In this document: piece by piece, positions 50,195 through 59,084 of the stretch
How positions within the stretch are numbered: the stretch's first letter is position 1
Layout of the letters: every line of letters starts with the position of its first letter
Source: Streptomyces sp. 846.5
GTDB taxonomy: Bacteria; Actinomycetota; Actinomycetes; Streptomycetales; Streptomycetaceae
Direction: 5' to 3'
Assembly (NCBI RefSeq): GCF_004365705.1
Contig: NZ_SOBN01000001.1
Coordinates: forward strand, 1,566,555 to 1,630,554
Length of the DNA: 64,000 bases
Program-made: the position numbers and the translations under genes
Notes under the pieces: model-generated
The model's input: only the letters and a program-made list of their open reading frames with translations
Database searches by the model: none
What the model was told of the DNA's origin: nothing

Positions 50195-51574
50195 ATGCCC
50201 AACCGCCTCCTGACCCGCGCCTGCACCCTCAGCGCGACCATCGCCCTCCTCGGCGCCGCACTCACCGGCACCGCCACCGCCGGTTCTGTGACCAGCACCG
50301 CTCCCGCCGCGGGCCACCGCACCGGCACCCTCGCCGACGGCGCCACCTGGATCGCCGACGTCCCCGCACACTGGAACGGCACCCTGCTGCTGTTCAGCCA
50401 CGGGTACGGCCCGACCGTCGCCGCCGACGCGCCGACGACCGCCTCCCAGCAGGAGCTGCTCGCCGAGGGCTACGCCCTGGCCGGCTCCTCCTACGACCCG
50501 TCGGGCTCCTGGTGGGCCCTGAACAGCGCGGAACGCGACCAGTTCGCCACCCTCGACGCCTTCAGCCGCACCGTGGCCCGTCCCGACCGGACGCTGTCCG
50601 TCGGCGAGTCCATGGGCGGCCTGGTCAACGCCAGGATCGCCCGCGACGGCGCCGGACGGGTGGACGGCGCCGTGGGGATCTGCGGACTGGTCGCGGGCGG
50701 CGTGGACCTGGACGACTACCAGCTGCAGGCCGAGTACACCATCGCCGCCCTGCTGCTGCCCGGACAGCAGGTCAAACTGACCGGCTTCAGCAGCCCGGCC
50801 GACGCCGCCGTCACCGCCGGCCGGCTCACCGCGGCCGTCACCGCCGCCCAGGCCACCGCGCAGGGCCGGGCCAGGATCGCCCTCGCCGCCGCCTACCTCA
50901 ACCTCTCCGACTGGGCGCCCGGGCTCAACCCGCCGGCCGCCGACGACCCCGCCGCGCAGGAGGCCCAGCAGTACGTCTGGCTCGCCCAGGGCCTGCTGGC
51001 CTTCATCGAGAACGGCCGCTGGTCCATCGAGCAGTCCGCCGGCGGCAACACCTCGGGCACCGCCGGGACCGACTACGCCAGGCTGCTCAGCGGCTCCGAG
51101 CACGCAGCCGAGGTGCGCACGCTGTACCGGCAGGCCGGGCTCGACCTGCACGCCGACACCGCCGCGCTCACCCGGGGCGCCGACATCCACGCCGACCCGC
51201 AGGCCGTCCGGCACCTGGAGCAGACCTCCACCGCCGGGCAGGGCCTGGCCGTCCCGCTGCTCGATGTGCACACCATCTCCGACCAGCTGGTACCGGTGCA
51301 GCAGGAGAACGCCTTCGCCCAGCGGGTGCGGGCCGCCGGCGACGGCGCGCTGCTGCGGCAGGCCTATGTCGACCGGCAGAGCCACTGCAACTTCACCACC
51401 GCCGAGATCGTCGCCTCGATCCACGCACTGGAGCACCGCGTCAGCACCGGCCACTGGGACGGGCAGACCTCCGCCGCCGCGCTCCAGTCCGCGGCCGACC
51501 GGCTGGGCCTGGACGGCGCCGCCTTCATCGCTTACCGGCCAGGACGCCTGGTCGGGGCCCAGCCGAACTACTGA
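50195..51574 (+). CDS. Secreted alpha/beta hydrolase
   Basis: 459 residues. Signal peptide of about 29 residues (RLLTRACTLSATIALLGAAL, cleavage near ATA-GS). LLLFSHGYGP oxyanion region, nucleophile in GESMGGLVNA (about residue 146), Asp in DVHTISDQLVP and His in DRQSHCNFT. It likely cleaves an ester outside the cell. Its promoter is shared with PaaX and an MFS gene follows, so an aromatic ester is a plausible substrate. Confidence 0.8.
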   Translation: MPNRLLTRACTLSATIALLGAALTGTATAGSVTSTAPAAGHRTGTLADGATWIADVPAHWNGTLLLFSHGYGPTVAADAPTTASQQELLAEGYALAGSSYDPSGSWWALNSAERDQFATLDAFSRTVARPDRTLSVGESMGGLVNARIARDGAGRVDGAVGICGLVAGGVDLDDYQLQAEYTIAALLLPGQQVKLTGFSSPADAAVTAGRLTAAVTAAQATAQGRARIALAAAYLNLSDWAPGLNPPAADDPAAQEAQQYVWLAQGLLAFIENGRWSIEQSAGGNTSGTAGTDYARLLSGSEHAAEVRTLYRQAGLDLHADTAALTRGADIHADPQAVRHLEQTSTAGQGLAVPLLDVHTISDQLVPVQQENAFAQRVRAAGDGALLRQAYVDRQSHCNFTTAEIVASIHALEHRVSTGHWDGQTSAAALQSAADRLGLDGAAFIAYRPGRLVGAQPNY

Positions 51575-51619
51575 TCCTCCGTCATCACCCAGACATTCAG
51601 AACCCATTCGGGAGTACGC

Positions 51620-53194
51620 ATGCCAACCTCCGCCACACCGCCCAGATCCGCGAACCCGGACACCGCGACCGACCCAGCGCCGTCGCTCGCCCTCGGCACC
51701 CTGCTCGCCGGCTGCCTCGCCGTCTGCCTGGCCCAGATCGCCCTGGCCATCCCGGCCACCCTCAACGGGCTGTTCCAGGAGGACCTCCACCCCATCGGCT
51801 CCCAACTCACCTGGATCTCCGACGCCTTCCTGCTCCCGGTGACCGTGCTTGAGCTCACCTTCGGCGTCCTCGGCGACCTCTTCGGCCGCAAGCGGCTGCT
51901 GGTCGGCGGATCCGCGCTGATCGTCGCCGGTGAGATCGTCGCCGCCACGGCGCACGGCGTCCACCTGCTCTGGGTCGGCCAGGCCCTGGCCGGCCTGGGC
52001 GCCGCCGCGCTGTTCCCCACCTCGCTGGCGATGATCGCCGCAGGCACCCGCACCCACCGGGACCGGGCCCGCAGCATCAGCGTCTGGGCGGCCTCGCTGT
52101 CCACCGGCGGATTCATAGCCCCGGTCCTCGGCGGGATCACCGGCAACTACGGCTCCTGGCGCTGGGCCTTCATCGTGGTGGCGTTCATCGCCGCGGCCAG
52201 CACCGCCGTCAGCCTCCGCTTCGCCCACGACTCCAGCGCCCCGGAGGGCCGCTCGCTGGACGTCGGCGGTCAACTGACCATCGGGGTGGGCCTGTTCGCG
52301 CTGCTCTACGCGGTGATCCAGGGACCCACCGACGGCTGGGGCAGCACCTCCGTGATCGCCGCCTTCGTCGTCGCCGCCGTGTTCATCGTGCTGTTCCTGA
52401 TCGCCGAGGGCCGGGCCGCCTCGCCGCTGCTGCGACTGGACCTGTTCCGCAACCGGTCCTTCGCGGTCGCCTCGGTGGTGGCCGTGGTCGGCATGTTCAG
52501 CTTCCTGGGCACCGCCTATGCGACCAGCATCCGGCTGGGCCCGATCCAGCACCAGAGCCCGCTGCGCTCCTCGGTCGCCTTCATCCTGCTCAACGGCATG
52601 ACCCTGGCGATGACCCCGCTGACCTCCCGACTGCTGGAGCGGGTCAACGGCCGCTGGCTGCTCAGCGTCGGCCTGGCCCTGATCGCCTGTGGCGACTTCC
52701 TGGCTGCCAACCTGTCGGTGGACGACCGGGGGCTGGGCTCACTGGTGCTGCCGCTGGGCCTGGTCGGCATCGGCTTCGCGCTGACGGTGTCCTCGATCAC
52801 CGCGACCGCGGTCAACACCGTCCCGGTCCACCTCGCCGGGATGGCCAGCGCGTCGACCAGCCTGCTGCGGGACTTCGGGTTCACCCTCGGCCCCGCGGTC
52901 ATCGGAGCGGTCGCGCTGAGCCGCGCGGCCAGCGATTTCACCGCGAAGCTGGCCGCGTCACCGCTGTCCGCTGCGGCGAAGGCAGCAGCGGGGCAGGTGG
53001 CCGGGGCGGGCGGCCCGTTGGCCGTCAACTCCGTCCCGCCTGCGTCGCCGCCGGGAGCGGCGGGGCCGTTGGCGATGCAGGCTCTCGGGCACGGCTACGC
53101 CCTCGGCTTCACCGTGTGCGGGATCGCTGCGCTGGCGTCCTGCCTGCTCGCTCTGCTGGCCCTTCGGGCGGGGGCGGACGCCGTCGAGGGGTAG
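51620..53194 (+). CDS. MFS transporter (DHA2, 14-TM type)
   Basis: 524 residues with about 14 hydrophobic segments. DHA2 marks: LTWISDAFLLPVTVLELTFG, LGDLFGRKRLLVGG (motif A, about 85-98) and GGFIAPVLGGITGNYGSWRW (motif C). It uses the proton gradient to move drugs or aromatic acids. Follows the secreted hydrolase by 45 bp in the same operon. GGGAG lies before ATG 51620. Confidence 0.9.
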   Translation: MPTSATPPRSANPDTATDPAPSLALGTLLAGCLAVCLAQIALAIPATLNGLFQEDLHPIGSQLTWISDAFLLPVTVLELTFGVLGDLFGRKRLLVGGSALIVAGEIVAATAHGVHLLWVGQALAGLGAAALFPTSLAMIAAGTRTHRDRARSISVWAASLSTGGFIAPVLGGITGNYGSWRWAFIVVAFIAAASTAVSLRFAHDSSAPEGRSLDVGGQLTIGVGLFALLYAVIQGPTDGWGSTSVIAAFVVAAVFIVLFLIAEGRAASPLLRLDLFRNRSFAVASVVAVVGMFSFLGTAYATSIRLGPIQHQSPLRSSVAFILLNGMTLAMTPLTSRLLERVNGRWLLSVGLALIACGDFLAANLSVDDRGLGSLVLPLGLVGIGFALTVSSITATAVNTVPVHLAGMASASTSLLRDFGFTLGPAVIGAVALSRAASDFTAKLAASPLSAAAKAAAGQVAGAGGPLAVNSVPPASPPGAAGPLAMQALGHGYALGFTVCGIAALASCLLALLALRAGADAVEG

Positions 53195-53234
53195 GGGGTG
53201 GGGGGTTCTGTCGGATCTTCGGCTGCGGACCGTA

Positions 53235-53327
53235 GCTGGTTGGGCGCGCAGTTCCCCGCGCCCCTGCGGGGCTGCAACTGGGCCAGTTGCAGACCCCTGG
53301 GGGCGCGGGGAACTGCGCGAACAACCA
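53235..53327. repeat. Long inverted repeat, streptomycete intergenic type (copy 2)
   Basis: Arms 53235-53263 and 53299-53327 match in 27 of 29 positions and share the GCAGTTCCCCGCGCCCC core with copy 1. The centre forms an extra perfect stem CTGCAACTGG/CCAGTTGCAG. It lies after the MFS gene, so a terminator role is likely. With copy 1 it frames the PaaX-hydrolase-MFS block. Confidence 0.9.
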
Positions 53328-53464
53328 GGCACACGCCGCACCGACCATGCCAGGCATACCCAGGTGCGATGCCGAAACCGCAGGTGAGGCCTTGTTACGG
53401 CTGCGGCGCCGTCCCTACTCTGCAAGCGCCGCGATCCTGCGGCGAGGGACGAGAGGTGCGTGCG

Positions 53465-54235
53465 ATGGGGCGGCTTGACGGGAAGACGGCGTTCATCAGC
53501 GGGACGGGAGCCGGCATCGGCCGCGCGGCCGCGCTGGTGTTCGCCGCCGAGGGCGCCAGGGTCTTCGGCTGCGACATCGACGCGGAGGCCGACGCCGAGA
53601 CCGTGGCGCTGGTCGAGAAGGCCGGCGGCCAGATGCGCTCCCTCGCCCCGGTGGACCTGTCCACCCAGGAGGGCGCCCGCAGTTGGGTCGAGGCCGGGAT
53701 CGAGGCGTTCGGCGGCATCGACATCCTCTACAACAACGCCTCCGCCCTGCGGAACGGCCCGTTCGCGTCGATGCCCGCCGAGGACTGGTACTTCACCATC
53801 AAGAACGAGCTGGACATCCCCTACTTCTGCACCCAGGCCGCCTGGCCCCATCTGATCGCCCGGGGCGGCGGCGCGGTGCTCAATGTCTCCTCGGTCGCGG
53901 CCGAGCGCGGCGCGCTGTTCATGCCGATGGTGCCGCACGGGGCGGCCAAGGGCGGCGTGCTGGCGATGACCAAGCACCTGTGCGCGGCCGGAGCACCGCA
54001 CCGGATCCGGGTCAACTCCATCGCCCCCGGCATCACCCGCACCGCCGCCACCGCACCGTTCCTGGACGACCCCGAGGGCCCGAAGGCAGCCCTGGAGGCG
54101 CGCATCCCGGCGGGACGGATCGGACAGCCCGAGGACATCGCCCGCGCGGCGGCGTTCCTGTGCTCGGACGAGGCGTCGTTCGTCAACGGGGCCAATCTCA
54201 TGGTCGACGGCGGCGACAGTGCGATGGCGGGCTGA
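53465..54235 (+). CDS. SDR-family protein with His in place of Tyr
   Basis: 256 residues. SGTGAGIGRAAAL cofactor loop (12-24), CDID (NAD-type acidic residue), NNASA near 87. Where classical SDRs have YxxxK the sequence is VPHGAAKGG: the Lys is kept but Tyr is His. Related SDRs with HxxxK exist, so this may be a functional subgroup. It is in an operon with the VOC gene 3 bp downstream. Confidence 0.83.
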   Translation: MGRLDGKTAFISGTGAGIGRAAALVFAAEGARVFGCDIDAEADAETVALVEKAGGQMRSLAPVDLSTQEGARSWVEAGIEAFGGIDILYNNASALRNGPFASMPAEDWYFTIKNELDIPYFCTQAAWPHLIARGGGAVLNVSSVAAERGALFMPMVPHGAAKGGVLAMTKHLCAAGAPHRIRVNSIAPGITRTAATAPFLDDPEGPKAALEARIPAGRIGQPEDIARAAAFLCSDEASFVNGANLMVDGGDSAMAG

Positions 54236-54238
54236 GCG

Positions 54239-54658
54239 ATGCCGACACAGCGCGCACGCCTCGACCATGTCGGCGTCAATGTACGGGAGTTGGACGCCGC
54301 GATGGACTGGTACCGCAAGGCCTTCGGGCTGCGCAGCGTCTTCGAGTTCACCCTGGACGGTCCCGGACTGTCCGGCGTGGTGCTGGAGCACCCGCGCGGC
54401 TGGCGGATCGAACTGCTGCACCGTACCGGCTCGCAGCCTGGTCCGCGCGGCGCCAACCCGCTGGAGGCGGCCCTGCACGAGGGGTACGGTCACTTCGCCC
54501 TGACCGTCCCGGAATTGCGGCCGCTCTACGACACCCTGGTCGCCCACGGCGCGACCGAGGTGATGGCCCCGGGGCCCTCGCCCGAGCCGGGGGTGGACAT
54601 GGCCTGGGTCGCCGACCCGGAGGGTAATCTCATCGAGCTGATCGAGAAGGACGTCTGA
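54239..54658 (+). CDS. VOC-family protein (glyoxalase/dioxygenase fold)
   Basis: 139 residues. RLDHVGVNVRELDAAMDWY (7-25, metal His 10), VVLEHPRG, HEGYGHFALTV (second His) and DPEGNLIELIE (Glu ligand). Single VOC domain of the methylmalonyl-CoA epimerase/lactoylglutathione-lyase size. It may be an isomerase or ring-opening partner of the SDR. A strong hairpin terminator follows. Confidence 0.85.
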   Translation: MPTQRARLDHVGVNVRELDAAMDWYRKAFGLRSVFEFTLDGPGLSGVVLEHPRGWRIELLHRTGSQPGPRGANPLEAALHEGYGHFALTVPELRPLYDTLVAHGATEVMAPGPSPEPGVDMAWVADPEGNLIELIEKDV

Positions 54659-54669
54659 CCCACCCTCAG

Positions 54670-54716
54670 AACGTCCACGGCCCGCTCCCCGAAACGGGGC
54701 GCGGGCCGTGGACGTT
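54670..54716. terminator. Perfect bidirectional hairpin terminator
   Basis: A 16-bp arm (54670-54685, AACGTCCACGGCCCGC) is exactly complementary to 54701-54716, with an inner CCCCG-AAA-CGGGG stem. It lies between the convergent VOC gene and the next SDR gene. It should stop transcription from both sides. Confidence 0.88.
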
Positions 54717-54722
54717 GTACGT

Positions 54723-55505
54723 TCAGACGCCGTCCAGCGCATTGGTGATCGCCTTGACGCCGCCGTGCGCGGCGTACCCGCCGTCCACGGTGATCTCGGC
54801 GCCGTTGGTGTAGCCGGCCTCGTCCGAGAGCAGGTGCACGACCAGCGGGGCGACCTCCTCCGGGAGCCCCGGTCGGCCCTGCGGGGTCATCGACAGATGG
54901 GCCGCCGCGAACACCGGATTGGCTGTGGCCATCAGCGGGGTGTCGATGAAGCCGGGGTGGACGATGTTGGTACGGATGCCCTGCGGTGCCAACTCCAGCG
55001 CCGCGACCCGCGTGAGACCGCGCAGCGCCCACTTGCTGGCGGTGTAGGCGACCGCGTGATGGGCGGTGAGACCGGCCACCGAACCGATGTTGACAATGGA
55101 TCCGCCGCCGGTCATCAGCGGCGCCAGGGCCTGGATTCCGAGCATCGGACCCGTGGTGTTCACCGCGTAGGCGCGGTTCCAGTCGGCCAGCTCCACCACG
55201 CCCAGCCGAGCCCGCATCGCGATGCCGGCGTTGTTGACCAGGCCCCACACCGGGGTGCGGTGCTCCGCCAGCCAGTCGGCCAGGGCGGCCCAGTCCTCCG
55301 GGGAGGTGACGTCCAGGTGCCGGTACTCGGCGTCCAGGCCCTGGCCCCGGAGCGAGGCGGCGAGCTTCTCGCCGGCCTCGTCCAGCACATCGGTGGCGAC
55401 CACCCTGGCCCCCTCGCGGGCGCAGGCCTCGGCCTCAGCGGCGCCCTGCCCCTGCGACGCGCCGGTGATCACAACGGTACGGCCTTCCAGACGCATGCGG
55501 CTCAC
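54723..55505 (-). CDS. SDR-family oxidoreductase
   Basis: 260 residues from GTG 55505 with AGGAGG 5 nt upstream. VVITGASQGQGAAEAEA (TGxxxGxG with Gln in place of the usual Ile), NNAGI and YTASK are intact. Relatives are 3-oxoacyl or hydroxysteroid dehydrogenases. It is separate from the LysR gene to the right by about 60 bp and could be the last gene of its transcript. Confidence 0.87.
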   Translation of the reverse strand: MSRMRLEGRTVVITGASQGQGAAEAEACAREGARVVATDVLDEAGEKLAASLRGQGLDAEYRHLDVTSPEDWAALADWLAEHRTPVWGLVNNAGIAMRARLGVVELADWNRAYAVNTTGPMLGIQALAPLMTGGGSIVNIGSVAGLTAHHAVAYTASKWALRGLTRVAALELAPQGIRTNIVHPGFIDTPLMATANPVFAAAHLSMTPQGRPGLPEEVAPLVVHLLSDEAGYTNGAEITVDGGYAAHGGVKAITNALDGV

Positions 55506-55564
55506 GCTGTCCTCCTGCTGCTACTGCTGGTTCGAGGGGTGGGATCGACTCCCGCCCCTCGAAC

Positions 55565-56581
55565 CTAGGAGGCCCGCACCAGCGTCGGAAATTCATTCTC
55601 CTGATGGGTGTCATCCTGCGAAGGCACCGACTCCTGGGCCGCTTCCTGCGCGGCGGCGTCCTGAGCGGCCCGGCTCGCGTCCAGTTCCGCGCCCACCCGG
55701 CGGATGGTCTCGCGGAGCCAGGTGTGGCCCGGGTCGGCGTGCCGGTTGTGGTGCCAGTAGAGCGCCTCGACCAGCGGCACGTCGGGGAACGGGGTCGGCA
55801 CGACCACCACCCTGGTGAAGCCCTCGAAGCGGCGCGCCAGCCGCTCCGGGACCAGCGCGACCATGTCCGTGCCGGCCACCAGGAACGGCAGCACGCCGAA
55901 GCCGGGCGCGCTGACCTGCACCTTGGGGTTGATGCCCAGGGTCTCCAGCTGCCGTCCCGCCGGGGTCTGGCTCTTGCCGAAGGACGCCGCCGCGTGCGGC
56001 ATCTCGGCCAGGTCGCGCAGCGTCAGCCGTCCGTCCGTCAGCCGGGGGTTGTCCCGGTCCAGGATGCAGACGAAGCGGTCGTGCATCACCGCCTCGCTGA
56101 CGCCGGGCAGCTGGTAGCCGAGCGGCACCAGCATCATGTCGTGGCAGCGCAGCAGGGTGTCCGACTCGGGCTGTCCGTAGACCAGCGGATGGAAGTCGAT
56201 CCGCACCTCCGGCGCCTCGGCGCCGATGGCCTCCAGCAGTGGCTGGACCAGCACCGACATCATGTAGTCCGACATCACCACGGAGAAGCGCTGGAGGCTG
56301 CGCGCGGGGTCGAACTGCTTGGTGAGCGACAGTGCCTCCTCCGCCTTGTGCAGGGTGTCCTGCACCAGCGGCAGCAGCCGCTCGGCCAGCGGCGTCAGCT
56401 CGTACTCGCGGCCCACCCGGACCAGCAGCTCGTCGTTGAAGTGGCGGCGCAGCCGGGCGAGTGAACCGCTCATCGCCGACTGGCTGGTGCAGAGCCTGAG
56501 CCCCGCGTGCGTGACGTTGCGGTCCTCCAGCAGCGCCTCCAGCGCCACCAGCAGGTTCAGGTCAATCGCTCCCAGGCCCAT
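55565..56581 (-). CDS. LysR-family regulator (NodD/LinR-like)
   Basis: 338 residues from ATG 56581. LysR HTH at the start: IDLNLLVALEALLEDRNVTH, AGLRLCTSQSAMSGSLARLR, RHFNDELLVRVGREYELTPL. Its effector domain has FSVVMSDYMMSVLVQPLLEA, a NodD-like mark. The C-terminus has a Gln/Ala-rich tail (AAQDAAAQEAAQE). It probably regulates the catabolic cluster to its right, where a nested palindrome lies at 62719-62753. Confidence 0.88.
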   Translation of the reverse strand: MGLGAIDLNLLVALEALLEDRNVTHAGLRLCTSQSAMSGSLARLRRHFNDELLVRVGREYELTPLAERLLPLVQDTLHKAEEALSLTKQFDPARSLQRFSVVMSDYMMSVLVQPLLEAIGAEAPEVRIDFHPLVYGQPESDTLLRCHDMMLVPLGYQLPGVSEAVMHDRFVCILDRDNPRLTDGRLTLRDLAEMPHAAASFGKSQTPAGRQLETLGINPKVQVSAPGFGVLPFLVAGTDMVALVPERLARRFEGFTRVVVVPTPFPDVPLVEALYWHHNRHADPGHTWLRETIRRVGAELDASRAAQDAAAQEAAQESVPSQDDTHQENEFPTLVRAS

Positions 56582-56704
56582 GGCCACGTCCTTCCAGAAC
56601 CTGGTGCGACACCGTCGTCCACACCAGTCCAACGAAATGTGACTGTAACCAGGCGAAACCCTGCTGGGAAGGTTGCGCCCGGCTTTGACAGCCTGCGCAC
56701 ACAC

Positions 56705-57673
56705 TCAGGGCCGGGGGCTGCGACCGCGCTTGCGGGCCCGGGGCAGGTAGGCGTCCTCGGGGCCCGGCCCGGGCAGGATCCGGTTGCTCACGCTGCCCAG
56801 GCCCTGGACCGTCAGCGTCACCTCGTCGCCCGGCTGCAGCGGCGGCGGGGTGCGTCCGCCGTTGCGGCCCCAGTGCTCGGCCAGCGCACCCCAGCCGCAG
56901 GTGCCCGAGCCGAGGATGTCGCCGGGCCGGACCCAGGCGTCCCGGGAGGCGTACGCGATCATCTCCTCGAAGGTCCAGGAGGCGTTGGCGAGGGTGTCCC
57001 GGCCGACCAGCTCGCCGTTGAGGGTGACGCTCATCTCCAGGTCGAGGTAGCCGTCGGCGTCCCGGTGCTGCTCCACCTCGTCCGCCGTGACCAGCCAGGG
57101 GCCGAGGGTGTTGGCGAAGTCCTTGCCCTTGCTGAAGCCGAGCCCCAACTCCCGCTCGGGCTTCTGCAGATCGCGGGCCGACCAGTCGTTGAAGACCAGG
57201 TAGCCGAGGATGTGCGAACCCGCCTGATCAGGCGTCAGATCCCGTCCGGAGCGGCCGATGACGGCGCCGACCTCCAGCTCGAAGTCCAGGATCCGGCAGC
57301 CGGCGGGGACCGGGACGCCGTCCTGGGCGCCGTAGGAGGCATGCGGGTTGGTGAAGTAGAAGGCGGGCGCCCGGTACCAGACCTCGGGGACGTGCTCCAG
57401 CCCGTCCAGGCTCTTGGACACGCCCTCGATATGGGCCTCGAAGCCGACGAAGTCGCGGATGCTGGGGGCCTGGAACGGCGGCAGCAGTCGCACCTCTCCG
57501 ACCGGAGGACCAGCGGGGCGGGCCAGGGCCCGCTCCCCGGCCTCGCGCAGGGCGTCCGGGTCGCCGCGGGACACCAGGGCGGTCAGGCTCTCCTCCAGGG
57601 GGTGGAGCCGGCCGTCGTCGTCGAGAACAGCCGACTGCTCGGTCCCGTTGTACTCGTAGCTGGCGAAACGCAT
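56705..57673 (-). CDS. Fumarylacetoacetate hydrolase-family protein
   Basis: 322 residues. FAH fold with metal-binding DFELEVGAVIG, YLVFNDWSARDLQ, PWLVTADEVE and the C-terminal GDEVTLTVQGLGSVSN. Members hydrolyse or isomerise acylpyruvates from ring cleavage. It is 1 bp from the oxidase gene, and one of two FAH-type proteins here, suggesting two sequential steps after ring opening. Confidence 0.88.
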   Translation of the reverse strand: MRFASYEYNGTEQSAVLDDDGRLHPLEESLTALVSRGDPDALREAGERALARPAGPPVGEVRLLPPFQAPSIRDFVGFEAHIEGVSKSLDGLEHVPEVWYRAPAFYFTNPHASYGAQDGVPVPAGCRILDFELEVGAVIGRSGRDLTPDQAGSHILGYLVFNDWSARDLQKPERELGLGFSKGKDFANTLGPWLVTADEVEQHRDADGYLDLEMSVTLNGELVGRDTLANASWTFEEMIAYASRDAWVRPGDILGSGTCGWGALAEHWGRNGGRTPPPLQPGDEVTLTVQGLGSVSNRILPGPGPEDAYLPRARKRGRSPRP

Positions 57674-57674
57674 C

Positions 57675-59084
57675 TCAGGACTCCCAGTGGTTGCGGTTGG
57701 CGGGGGCGTCCCCGTCGGCGGTGAGATAGCCGGCGAACAGCGCCTCGGGGTCGCGGTCGGCGCGGATCCGCTGCAGCCGGTCCCACTGCTCGTCGCCGAG
57801 GAAGCGGAGCTGGCGGTTGGTGAAGTCGGAGTCGCCGAGGTACTGACCCACCGTCACCGGCTGCAGCTCGGCCATGGCTTGGTCCAACCAGCCGCGCAGC
57901 ACGGCGTCCTGGTCGGGGTCGTCGTGGACCACATAGGCCGCGCAGTAGATCTCCGACTGCAGGCTGAAGGCCATCTCGGGCAGTGCCCGCAGCGGGGCCA
58001 TCGAGAACCAGATGGTGAAGGCCCCGGGCACTGGATGCTCGGTGAAGACCGTGCGCATCGCCGGGACGACCTCGGCCGCGCTGCCGCTCAGCCAGGCGTT
58101 GTCGACCAGGTAACGGTGGCCCTCGGGGTTGGCCGTGCGCTGACCGGCGAGCTGTTCGGCGAAGGTGGTCGGCTCGGCCTCGATCCGGAACAGGGCCTGC
58201 TCGCGGTACGGGTTGGCGTGCAGCGGAGCCAGCGCCTCGGCCGCCTCCGCCGGGGTGTCCGCCAGGGCCAGGCCGGTGACCAGCAGCAACGGACGGTCCT
58301 GACCGGGCGGGGTCTGCGTCAGCGCGACGATCTCCACGCAGTCGCCGACCGTGTGGTGGGTGTCGTGCAGCCAGGTCATGACTTGGTCGAACAGCTCCAG
58401 CGGATAGCCGTGCACGGTGTGGGTGAAGGCCCGGGGCAGCGGGCGGGTGCGCAGATGGAAGCGGGTGACCACAGCCGGGAAGCCGGGGCCGGCGCCGCGC
58501 GCCGCCCAGAACAGGTCGGCGTTCTGCCCGGCGTCGGCGCGGACCAGCTTGCCCTCCGCGGTGACCACGTCGACGGCGACGACGCTCTCCGCCGCCCAGC
58601 CCCAGCCCCGGGCGTTCCAGCCCTGTCCGCCCTGGAGCAGGAAGCCGCCGATGCCCACCGAGGGGCAGTGGCCGCCGTTGAAGAAGCGGCCGTGCCCGGC
58701 CAGGTACGGGTTGAGCTCGTCACCGCCCTTGACCGCGGGGGTCGCGGTGACGATCCCGGTCCCCGGGTCGTAGTCCAGCTCGTGGAAGCCCCCGAGGTCG
58801 ATCAGCAGTGCCTGCTCGCGGACGCTCCAGGCCGCCCAGCTGTGACCGCCGGAACGCACCGCGACCTGCCAGCCCTGCTCGCGGGCGAGCCGGACCCCCT
58901 CGACCACGTCCTGCTCGGTGGCCGCCTCCAGGACCGCGGCGGGGCGGCGCTCGGCAGCGGCGGGACGGCGGGCGTTGAAGACCCGGCCGACACAGGCCTG
59001 CTCGAAGTCCTCATCGTCCCCGTCTCCGGGGAGGAACAGGGTCCCGGTGAAGCGGGCACTCCAGTCGTTCATCTGCGGGCTCAC
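57675..59084 (-). CDS. FAD-linked oxidase (berberine-bridge/PCMH type)
   Basis: 469 residues from GTG 59084. FAD-binding PCMH domain: VAVRSGGHSWAAWSVREQAL, CPSVGIGGFLLQGGQGWNAR and GWGWAAESVVAVDVVTAEGK. The C-terminus ends with a BBE motif (RFLGDEQWDRLQRIRADRDP). No signal peptide, so cytosolic. It oxidises an alcohol, amine or phenolic ring with O2. The start overlaps the cyclase stop (GTGA). Confidence 0.87.
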   Translation of the reverse strand: MSPQMNDWSARFTGTLFLPGDGDDEDFEQACVGRVFNARRPAAAERRPAAVLEAATEQDVVEGVRLAREQGWQVAVRSGGHSWAAWSVREQALLIDLGGFHELDYDPGTGIVTATPAVKGGDELNPYLAGHGRFFNGGHCPSVGIGGFLLQGGQGWNARGWGWAAESVVAVDVVTAEGKLVRADAGQNADLFWAARGAGPGFPAVVTRFHLRTRPLPRAFTHTVHGYPLELFDQVMTWLHDTHHTVGDCVEIVALTQTPPGQDRPLLLVTGLALADTPAEAAEALAPLHANPYREQALFRIEAEPTTFAEQLAGQRTANPEGHRYLVDNAWLSGSAAEVVPAMRTVFTEHPVPGAFTIWFSMAPLRALPEMAFSLQSEIYCAAYVVHDDPDQDAVLRGWLDQAMAELQPVTVGQYLGDSDFTNRQLRFLGDEQWDRLQRIRADRDPEALFAGYLTADGDAPANRNHWES

